Shown: positions 55,820 to 64,000 of the stretch, piece after piece
Layout of the letters: each line of letters starts with the position of its first letter
How positions within the stretch are numbered: position 1 is the stretch's first letter
Assembly: GCA_964036045.1 (NCBI GenBank)
Contig: OZ038399.1
Span: 24,312,044-24,376,043, forward strand
DNA: 64,000 bases
Direction: 5' to 3'
Source of the DNA: Eutreptiella sp. 'Long Island Sound 2002'
Lineage: Eukaryota > Euglenozoa > Euglenophyceae > Eutreptiales > Eutreptiaceae
Position numbers and translations under genes: made by a program
The notes under the pieces: generated by a model
Databases searched by the model: none
The model's input: the letters and a program-made list of their open reading frames with translations, nothing else
What the model was told of the DNA's origin: nothing

Positions 55820-57190
55820 GAAATAAACCCCAAGTGCATTTTTTGGGCCTCGTTGGCCCTGGCGTTTGTCCCGGTGCTAGTGTGGTGGGAGGTGGTGCCG
55901 CGGGTATGAGTGGAAGCAAGTGCTCCCCGCCACCAGCTTCCTCCCCTACAACCACGTTCGTAACGGCTCTGCCCTGGCCCCATACCGCCCTCCCATACTC
56001 CCCGTACATTGGCTTTGTAGTTGCCTTAAACTGGCCCACATGCCCCGTCATATCCCCTACAATGGCTTGGTAACTGCTTTGGGACTGGTGCCATTGCTTT
56101 AACTGCCCTGGAATGTCCCCCACCCCCATATATCGCACGAAGTGGCCCCCCTTACCTTGGGGGTGGGGGTTGGGGGTGGAGGTGGGGGTAGGGTAGCAAG
56201 GTACTGGGGGAAGGTAGGGGGTGTGGTAGAGGGGGGCAGGGGGGTGGGGTTTATGGTAGTTAGGATGGTTTAATCCGCCCCACACAAGTTAGGTTGTAAA
56301 GCGCCAAAGGCGCCGCAAAGAATGCATGGTAGATAGGGTCCCCCATGGTGACCCTTCTTGGAGGTCGCACAAACACTGCCATGCCGGTTGCCGGCTATCA
56401 CGCGCAGGGGGGGGGGGGGGGTTAGGCAGGGGTAGGTAGGGGAGGGGGGCGACTTTGTGCATACTACCCCATCCCCTCACTCCCATGCACCTACAGTTTA
56501 ATTGGTGTGGAACGGCCCTTACACCCCACCACCCCTCCAACCACTCTGTAACTCGTCTAGATTGACCCTCCCCTGTTCTCCAACCGCCTTGTAACGGCTC
56601 TGGCTAGGACTGCCCCCATAGCTGCCGTCCCTTACCCTCAACCCACCTTGTAACTGTTTTGGCGGTTCCCTACATATCCACACTTCACAAAGCACTTACA
56701 GCAAGGGCTTTCTGTCAGGGGGGCAGGGTGTCTTCTTGTCACGCCCCCCAACCCCCACGCCCCAGGGGGCACATCAAGGTTAACACTTTAACCATAACCC
56801 ATGGGAAGAAGCTTCTCTTCTTGCACGGCACACCACATGACAACAAGACAAGTGGTGGGGAGGATCTCAAGGGAGGAGGGGGTACCGCAGGCTGCCGGGT
56901 ACATGCACCCACACAAAGCAATCGGAAGTCACGGGGGGCACGCCGGGACTGGACCCTTTACGCTGCCTCCCCCCCCCCCCCTCTGTGGAAATTGGCTGGA
57001 AAGTGACGGACCATGGGCGCCAAAGGCGGCCTGAGGAAATTTCGCTTGAACTAGCAGAGGGTGAAAAAATGGGTTTTCACCCCATGTGTCTAAACAAATA
57101 CTCATTTTTTTGAGGAGAACCCAATAATGGATGAAAACCAAATTGGACCAAATATGAATACCATCCCTGTGCAGAGGCCGTGTCACAGAT
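55820..57190. other. Stretch without a supported gene
   Basis: GC-rich with GGTGGGGG tracts at 56160-56200, a G-run at 56407-56420, and C-runs near 56968. No coding exon recognised. Confidence 0.35.
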
Positions 57191-57191
57191 G

Positions 57192-57261
57192 GCCCATACC
57201 CTAGTGGGTAAAGCAGTGCGTCCGCAACTGAATGGTCCTGGGTTCAAACCCCAGTGGGGGC
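57192..57261 (+). tRNA. tRNA-like sequence, probable SINE head
   Basis: A 70-nt cloverleaf can be drawn: acceptor GCCCATA against TGGGGGC with one mismatch, and T arm CTGGG-TTCAAAC-CCCAG perfect. Box A (TACCCTAGTGGG) fits 11 of 12 and box B (GGTTCAAACCC) is perfect. The anticodon loop CGTCCGC lacks U33; the anticodon would be TCC. Downstream within 70 bp is a long broken T-run (57302-57337), consistent with a pol III terminator or SINE tail. It is unrelated in sequence to the 14-16 kb heads. Confidence 0.5.
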
Positions 57262-57301
57262 AACCTACCGGACTATAGGCAGGGTCAAGGACACCATGAG
57301 A

Positions 57302-57337
57302 AATTTTTTGTTTTTGTTTTTTTTTGTTTTTTTTGTC
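57302..57337 (+). terminator. Poly-T tract after tRNA-like head
   Basis: Runs of 4-9 T interrupted by single G. RNA polymerase III stops at four or more T, so this tract would end a transcript begun at the tRNA-like promoter boxes at 57192-57261. Confidence 0.4.
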
Positions 57338-57339
57338 CC

Positions 57340-58520
57340 CTTTGTTGGGTATCCCCGGGAAAGCAAGGTTGACGTAGCATTTCCGCCCACTTGTGGGCCC
57401 CCCCGGAAGGCAGGGTTTAGGCAGCCAATTCTGATTTTGTCCACATTTGTTTGGGGACCCCCGAGAATGCAGGGGTGATGCAGCCTTTCCGCCCTCCTTT
57501 GGGCCTGCTTTGATTTTGTCCCCTTTGTTGGGGACCCCCGAGAATGCAGGGTGACGTAGCATTTTCGCCCTCTTTTGGGACCCCAAGAAGGCACGGGTGA
57601 GGTAGCCACCTCTGATTTTCTCCCCGCGCTTGGCGTACGGGACCCCCGAGAATGCAGGGGTGGTGTAGCATCTCATCTCCGCCCTCGTTTGATCCCACTT
57701 TGATTTTGTCCCCTTTGCTGGGGACCCCCGAGAATGCAGGGGTGATGTAGCATTTCCGCCCTCTTTTTGGCCCCCGAGAAGACAAGGGTGAGGTAGCCAG
57801 TTCTGATTTTCTCCCCGCGCTTGGCGTTGGGGACCCCCCAAAATGCAGGGGTGATGTAGCATCTCCGCCCTCTTTTGGGCCCACTTTGATTTTGTCCACA
57901 TTTGTTTGGGGACCACGGAGAATGCAGGGTGATGTAGCATTTCTGCCCTCCTCTGGGCCCGCTTTGATTTTGTCCCCTTTGTTGGGGACCCCCGAGAATG
58001 CAGGGGTGATGTAGCATTTCCGCCCTCCTTTGGGCCCGCTTTGATTTTGTCCTCTTTGTTGGGAAGCCCTGAGAATGCAAGGGTGATGTAGCATTTCCGC
58101 CCTCCTTTGGGCCCCCGAGAAGGCAGGGGGTGAGGTAGCCACTTCTGATTTTCTCCCCGCGCTCGGTGTTGGGGACCCCCGAGAATGCAAGGGTGATGTA
58201 GCATGTCCGCCCTCTTTTGGGCCCACTTTGATTTTGTCCCCGTTGTTGGGGACCCCGGAGAATGGATGGGTGATGTAGCATTTCCGCCCACTTTTGGGCC
58301 CCCGAGAAGGCAGGGGTGAGGTAGCCAGTTCTGATTTTCTCCCCGCGCTTGGCGTCGTGGACCCCCAGAATGCAGGGGTGATGTAGCATCTCCGCCCTCT
58401 TTTGAGCCCACTTTGATTTTGTCCACATTTGTTTAGGGACCCCCGAGAATGCAGGGGTGATGTAGCATTTCTGCCCTCCTTTGGGCCCGCTTTGATTTTG
58501 TCCCCTTTGTTGGGATTCGG
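57340..58520. repeat. Tandem array of the GATGTAGC(C/A) family, two alternating unit types
   Basis: Units of about 75-100 bp share GGACCCCCGAGAATGCAGGG, TGATGTAGCATTTCCGCCCT, TTTGATTTTGTCC and TTTGTTGGGG. A second type carries GAGGTAGCCA, CTGATTTTCTCCCCGCGCTT and GGCGT. The minus strand lacks stops in all three frames across much of the array, giving long overlapping frames (for example 57077-58426 and 57417-58787) that read as Gly/Pro/Ser/Lys-rich repeats. Equal openness of three frames argues against any being a real protein. Confidence 0.92.
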
Positions 58521-58820
58521 GTGCCCCCTGCCCCTCCAGCCGGCCCCACATTCCCCCCCCCCCCCCAAGACGCAGCCCCCCCCCCCTGCCCCGAAATTGG
58601 CTGGAAAGTGGGAGGGAGTCAGCGTATGGCCCGTTGCTACGCCCCCCACCCCCCCCCCCCCGCGTGTCGGAAGTGCAACATTGGGAAATGGGGCATAGCG
58701 CTCTCCGTGTTCCGGAATGGTGTAAATGTGGCCGTTGTGTATGGCGCCTTCCCTTGCCGCATTCTCGAGTCCTTTGTTGCCCCTCACTAGGAGAAGGGGT
58801 GCAGCATCATGGGGTTGACG
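58521..58820. other. C-run-rich spacer
   Basis: Several runs of 9-14 C between 58552 and 58660. No gene seen. Confidence 0.5.
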
Positions 58821-59312
58821 TCAATTGTCGTTTGTGTTCGGCCCGGAAACGGCATTGTCTGGGGTTGAAGAGTGCTTGTGCTTCATCTCCGCCATCTCCA
58901 CCTTAAGCTTGGGGTCGGTGTACTTGCAGGCTTTGAAGTTCTTCTGCATGATATTATTGATAAGGCCCGTGAGCGGCTTCGTTGTGATATTTGCAGGACA
59001 CAAAGCACAGGTAGGGGGCGGCTTCAGTCGGGCAAATTTGTCCGCTTCAGGGAACATTTGCGCCAGGTCCGAAACAAAAGTTCCCAAGTACCTTTCGCTG
59101 ATGTGGTATGCCCTAATCCGAACGGCTTGGCCACTGATATGCTTGACCTCACCTCTGAGTTGCCGCTCCCTGGCATGTTTGACGACTTTGCGTCGCACTC
59201 CAAAATGACCCGTGAGATAGCACGTCACATGACAAACTTGTTGTGGGGCTTCCGGCGCAGAGTCAATCTGGATAGTTGAAGTTGAAGAAAAGATGCAACA
59301 GCAAGTAGACAC
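58821..59312 (-). CDS. Hypothetical protein frame, unrecognised
   Basis: A 163-residue minus-strand frame of normal amino-acid complexity, unlike the repeat-derived frames around it. The part YLGTFVSDLAQMFPEADKFA, PTCALCPANI and YTDPKLKVEMAEMKHKHSS looks coding. No domain is recognised. The N-terminal 20 residues look non-coding, so this may be the last exon of a spliced gene or a transposon remnant. Confidence 0.35.
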   Translation of the reverse strand: MSTCCCIFSSTSTIQIDSAPEAPQQVCHVTCYLTGHFGVRRKVVKHARERQLRGEVKHISGQAVRIRAYHISERYLGTFVSDLAQMFPEADKFARLKPPPTCALCPANITTKPLTGLINNIMQKNFKACKYTDPKLKVEMAEMKHKHSSTPDNAVSGPNTNDN

Positions 59313-59879
59313 CTAAAGGGGCCTATCGAAATCCGTTGCAACAACACACTCAAAGACACGAATGCATGAAGGAAAGGGTGCCACCTCCAGAGTTACTTTC
59401 CAAGGAATAATTATAATAGTCACCTGGGGCCTCTCCAAAAAATGGCATAGATGGCTTAGAGGAGCATCACTGAGGTTTTGGGGCCCCCTTGGGTTTCTGG
59501 GCGGAAGTGCAGGGCACTTCTAGCGAGAGAATGCAGACTAGGATGGAGGGTGTCAAATAGCACATTGCACAAATGCATATGCCCTGGAACTGCATAGCTT
59601 CCGTCCTTCTAGCCCTAAGACAATAGAGAAGTCGAAGGGCGCGTTGCTTGGTTGGAGTGCTGGAAAAAAAGGTTTGCCGGGCCACGGCCTCAATATGGTC
59701 ACGTTGTAGTGTCGGCATTAGGCTTTGGCCGCCCCTATCCCACGGCTGTCATCGCCTTCTTTCCATCCGCCAGTGTTGTGGAGCGTGCGCTGAGTGTCCG
59801 GTGAGCTCGTGTTCATCCTTTGACCCTGCGTCCGCGGGCTAATCTGGCCGACCAATGGCCGACGAAACCACTCGGATGG
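59313..59879. other. Stretch without a supported gene
   Basis: Unique sequence between the hypothetical frame and the 350-bp satellite. No recognised coding or RNA feature. Confidence 0.35.
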
Positions 59880-62120
59880 ACATGATCAACATGCTGCAAG
59901 CCCGCCGAGAAGCGCCAACGTATCCCGCCATCGATGGATATTACCCCTTGTAGGAGTGTTCAGTGAGCTCCTCGGTGCAACCGCGCACCCCCTAGGCATT
60001 GTGCGTTCTCCAACAGAACGCCGCCTGTGGGGGCGGTGGTGACAGTTGTTCGTCCTGTTTTCTTGCTGCACCGCATCCCACGATCGATGAATGTTGCCCT
60101 TGGCATGAGTGTTCAGCAAGCTCCTCACCGAAACCGCACACTCCCTTGGGCATTGTGGGTTCTCCAACAGAACGTTGGCCCTGGGGGCGGTAGTCTCAGC
60201 ACCAAGACTGGCCCTAGGTCGTGGGCAAGGCCCGTGTCAGGCTGTGCTGTGGGGCCAACGGCAGGGCCTGGAGCGGGGCCTACGTGGCATGGATCTGCTG
60301 CGGAGCAGACCCAGAGGAAAGGGAATGTCTGCGACAGCCCCTTGCGGTGGAATAATGGCACACTTTCTCATTCTTCTTTGGCCGCTCTTGAGGTCGGTGG
60401 AAGTTGTTCGTCCTCTCTTCTTGCTGCGGCGCATCCCACCATCGATGGATATTACCCTTGGCAGGAGTGTTCAGCAAGCTCCTCACCGAGACCGCACACT
60501 CTCTGGGCCCTGTGCGTGCTCCAACAAAACGCCGGCCCTAGGGGTGGTGGTCCCATCACCAAGGCTGGCCCTATGTCAGGCGAAAGGCCCGTGTCGGGCA
60601 CCAACGGTAGGGCCTGGTGCTAGGCCTACGTTACATGGATCTACTACAAGGCAGATCCATAGGAAGGGGGACGCCTGCAACAAGCCCATGCGCCGGATCC
60701 TATGCATGGCGGACTTTCTTAATCTTCTTTGGCCGCTCATGGGGTCGTTGGAAGTTTTTCGTCCTCTCTTCTTGCTCCCCGCATCCCACCATTGATGGAT
60801 ATTACCCTTGGCAGGAGTGTTCAGCAAGCTCCTCGCTCAAACCGCACACTCCCCGGGCACTGTGCGTGCTCCAACAAAACGCCGGCCCTAGGGTTGGTCA
60901 TCTCAGCACCAAGGTGGGCCCTATGTCAGGGGAAAGGCCCGTGGCGGGCTGCGCTGTGGGCCAACGGTAGGGCGTGGCGCAAGGCCTACGTGGCTTGCAT
61001 CTACTAGGGAGCAGACCCAGAGGAAGCGGGACGCCTGCGGCAGCCCTTAGCGCCGGATCCTATGCATGGCAGACTTTCTTAATCTTCTTTGGCCGCTCAT
61101 GGGGTCGGTGGAAGTTGTTCGTCTTCTCTTCTTGCTGCACCGCATCCCACCATCGATAGATATCACCCTTGGCAGGAGTGTTCAGCACGCTCCTCATGGA
61201 GACCGCACACTCCCTGCGCGTTGTGGGTTCTCCAACAAACCTCCGGCCCTAGATCTGCTAGGGAGCAGACTCAGAGAAAAGGGAAGGTCTGCAACAGCCC
61301 CTTGCTGTGGAATCTATGCATGGCAGACTTTGTTAGTCTTCTTTGGCCGGTTATGGGGTTTTTGGAAGTTGTCTGTCCTCTCTTCTGGCTGTAGCGCATC
61401 CCACCATCCATGGATATTAGCCGTGGCAGGAGTGTTCAGCGAGCTGCTCCCTAAGACTACACACTCCCTTGCCATTGTGGGTTCTCCAACGAAACGCCGG
61501 CCCTGGGGCTTATGGTCTCAGCACCAAGGCTGGCCCTAGGTTAGGGGCAAGGCCCGTGTCGGGCTGTGCTTAGGGTCCAACGGCAAGCCGTGGCGTTCGG
61601 CCTACGTGGCATGGATATGCTGGGCAGCAGACCAAGAGGAAAGGGGATGCCGGCGACAACCCGTTGCGCCGGATCCTCTGCATGGCCGACTTTCTTAATC
61701 TTCTTTGGCCGCTCATGGGGTGAGTGGAAGTTGTTCGTCCTCTCTTCTTGCTGCAGCGCATCCCATCATCAATGGATATTAGCCTTGGCAGGAGTGTTTA
61801 GCGAGCTCCTCGCTGAGGCTCCACACTCCTTGGGCATTGTGGGTTCTCCGACGGAACGCCGGCTCTCGGGGCGGTGGTACCAGCACCAAGGCTGGCCGTA
61901 GGTCGGGGGCAGGGCCCGCGGCGGGCCGTGTTGCGGGGCCAGCAGCAGGGCGTGGCGCCGGGCCTACGCGGCATGGATCTGCTGGGGAGCAGACCCGAAG
62001 GAAAGGGGACGCTTGCGGCAGCCCCTTGCGGCGGATCCTATGCATCGCAAACTTTCTTCATCTTCTTTGGCCGCTCATGGGGTCGGCAGAAGTTGTACGT
62101 CCACTCTTCTCCCTGCAGGG
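59880..62120 (+). repeat. Satellite of about 350-bp units, about 6 copies
   Basis: Each unit contains GGATCTGCT..GGAGCAGAC, AGAGGAAAGGGGACGCCTGC, ATGCATGGCAGACTTTCTTA, ATCTTCTTTGGCCGCTCATG, CATCCCACCATCGATGGATA and TTCTCCAACAAAACGCCGGC in order. Recurrence of the TACGTGGCATGGATCTGCT word near 60280, 60630, 60985, 61600 and 61968 gives a period of about 350-370 bp. A shortened unit lies around 61250. Plus-strand frames stay open for 90-230 codons and repeat a leucine-rich segment (FLNLLWPLMGS), but the frame changes between units. Confidence 0.9.
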
Positions 62121-62329
62121 CTCCGCATGGCCCATTTGAGCCAAGCCGCGCACCGCTATGGCCAAGTTGGCTCTTGCATCCTCTCCGTCCGTGGCAATGT
62201 TTTTTAGCGTGTGCTTTCGAAACCGCCGTTGTTCTTCATGTAGAGGAACATTTACAAAATAATAGGCAACAAAAGATGATCAAACGTGATTGGAAATACA
62301 ACATTTTAAAGGGAGTGTACATGGCACAG

Positions 62330-63090
62330 GTAGGTTATTGCCAGAAGCATGCTTTTCTTGCCAGCTTTGTGGGCGGTGGCTTGAGGGCTTCTTCCTTCGT
62401 TTCCACAACATGAGCCTTCTCCACGTCTATGACCCGGCGCCGGATTGCCTCGCAAGCCCTCTCATCGAAGATGCAACGCTTCTCATGTTTCATAGGCTAC
62501 AACTGCCATCATTCCCACAAACCCTCGCGGTACAAACTGTTGTTGCAATCATTACGTTACATTTGAGTCCAAAGAGGACCTCATGCTTTATGTACTCAAG
62601 ATCCACAACCAACAAGTTTGCCAACATGCCCAGCGATGGCAGAGGCATTTGCGCATGTACCCACGATGTAGCACGTTAAATGGGTGCTTGTCTGCAGCAG
62701 CTGTTGGGTACAGCCCTTCCGCTGACAAAGCATCTTTGATGGTGTTAGCCAATCAGCGACCTTATTCATCAACTCGGTGAGAACCTTCTTCATATGGGTG
62801 ATGTGTGCCACGCCGCGATCACCAATCAAGAAGCCGAGAATCTGGTTATAGATGGCGCTGAACAATGGAGGCTGGGGAAATGCACCCAACTGCCTCGCAC
62901 CAACCTAGTGCCAACCCTATGGAACTGGGCAGGTGCATTGGCATGTTTTTGCGCGTGGGCGCCCCTCGGGTAATGTGCACAGTGTAACGCTGAAGAACTT
63001 CCATTGTGGTGGCAAGATGAGGTCTCAAACAACCGCTTGGCACAGCAACTATTGCTAAGCCGCCACATGCGAAGATAAGGCAGCCCAAAT
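62330..63090 (-). pseudogene. Coding-like minus-strand remnants, unrecognised
   Basis: Three pieces look protein-coding: about 62330-62500 (KHEKRCIFDERACEAIRRRV, IDVEKAHVVETKEEALKPPP, then a stop), about 62760-62860 (YNQILGFLIGDRGVAHITHM, KKVLTELMNKVADWLT), and about 62870-63020 (MEVLQRYTVHITRGAPTRKN). They are in different frames and may be exons or fragments of one gene, read from high to low coordinates. No family is recognised. Confidence 0.35.
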
Positions 63091-64000
63091 GGAATTAGAA
63101 GGTATCAATGCCGCAGATAGAGGAACCAAAGTAGGCGTACAATGAGCGCTGGTAGAAGTACAAAGGGTACGGTTTGGTTATAGGAGGTGTTGGATGACAA
63201 CCGGCCGGGGGCATTAGCAGTGAGCTCACGGGTGGGTCAGCAAAGCAAAGAGGACCCGTGTGTTGAGAGATCTAATCCGGACTCAGACAGGTGCGGTGTA
63301 GCTGATGTGATTGCACCCTCAGCCAAGCGGCAAGCAGCAAGTTAGTCTCTGACCGAAACCAGCCCAGCAAATACTTGATAGTTAGTTAGTATTCCCGTAG
63401 GCCAACCAGGCGACAGAGCATTAACTCGGATAGGTAAACGGATAACCGCTTAAAACAACCACCACTTCCGCTGCTATTGCCTTGCTGGCTGCCATTTTCA
63501 TTGTCGTCACCAGTGAGGTGGCCGGATTTTCAACCCTCGGTGAGCAGCATGTCTTTTCCTTTGCAACCATGTGCCACTCTTGCGGGTAAGTGTAATGCAT
63601 GAAGAGAAGGTGCGTATGTATTTTAGGTTTGATGTAATAGTTGCAAAGGTTAGGGTTCCTCGTGGGTGCAAAGAGGCTGGCTTGTCGGGGCTAGCTGTTC
63701 TACACATCACATGCAAAGAACAAGAAAATGCGGCCATCCGCACCGCAACCACGACAACACATCAGCATCCCATTAGCGCACCCGTGTGGCACGGCGGATT
63801 AGCTAAATGGAGGAAAAGTACACGCCTAATGCCGTGCTTCTAGCAAGTGTGTTTCTTCTTTCGAACAGGAATAGGGCCACCAGCATGGGGGGAGGGTTGG
63901 AGGTAGTCACGGACCATATCATGCAGTCGCACAGTTGCAGCCGCAACGTGTGCGAATTGCAATTTCACACACAATACAATCAAATGCTCTCAACCAATGC
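63091..64000. other. Right end of window, no supported gene
   Basis: Unique sequence with no recognisable coding exon, RNA gene or repeat structure. Confidence 0.35.

Noticed and set aside
57077-58787. Minus-strand frames of 449 and 456 codons
   Set aside because: They overlap each other and a third open frame across the tandem repeat array and begin or end inside non-repeat DNA without recognisable domains.
60027-62413. Plus-strand frames of 100-230 codons in the 350-bp satellite as a gene
   Set aside because: The frame changes from unit to unit and overlapping frames are equally open; listed only as a finding.

Overview
This is a eukaryotic nuclear sequence, most likely from a unicellular alga or similar protist. 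The evidence is: two glycosyltransferase genes split by GT-AG introns whose phases join exactly, tRNA-derived short interspersed elements, a tyrosine-recombinase retroelement related to the DIRS group, very long homogeneous minisatellites, and no bacterial operon structure. The species cannot be fixed from sequence alone. Most of the window is repeat; only two genes look intact, and both encode Golgi/secretory-pathway glycosyltransferases.

Layout. 1-3941 is a 26-bp minisatellite of about 150 units, truncated by the window start. 4332-9140 and 16235-20555 are two copies of one segment in direct orientation, about 98% identical by eye; the second lacks 83 bp and 428 bp present in the first. They bracket a two-exon GT8-type gene (10032-13010, 1.49-kb intron) and a 2-kb cluster of SINE-like modules with tRNA-Tyr-like heads (14200-16130). 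20556-24880 is gene-poor and holds AT-rich islands with the word CGCAAAA, a SAM-domain-like fragment and a 185-bp tandem duplication. 25057-27975 is a two-exon GT61-type gene with a second, degenerate copy of the GT61 C-terminal region. It abuts a truncated retroelement on the minus strand (tyrosine recombinase at 29118-29972, then reverse transcriptase at 27980-28943).

The right half is mostly decayed sequence. 30170-30520, 34291-34381 and 37561-37975 are minisatellites. 32600-37500 is AT-richer and nearly repeat-free, with possible minus-strand exons. 41000-47200 holds minus-strand fragments, the clearest being a kelch-repeat fragment at 46687-47148. 48040-50640 and 51840-55060 are two diverged copies of one region carrying gag-like (CCHC knuckle) and membrane-protein-like remnants on the minus strand. 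A dispersed family built on the word GATGTAGCCA and on AAGGCAGGGG runs through 20.5-58.5 kb and becomes a tandem array at 57340-58520. 59880-62120 is a satellite of about 350 bp per unit.

Functionally, the two intact genes fit glycan synthesis in the secretory pathway: a GT8-like retaining sugar transferase and a GT61-like transferase. Each has an N-terminal hydrophobic signal or anchor. Whether they act on the same polymer cannot be told from this window.
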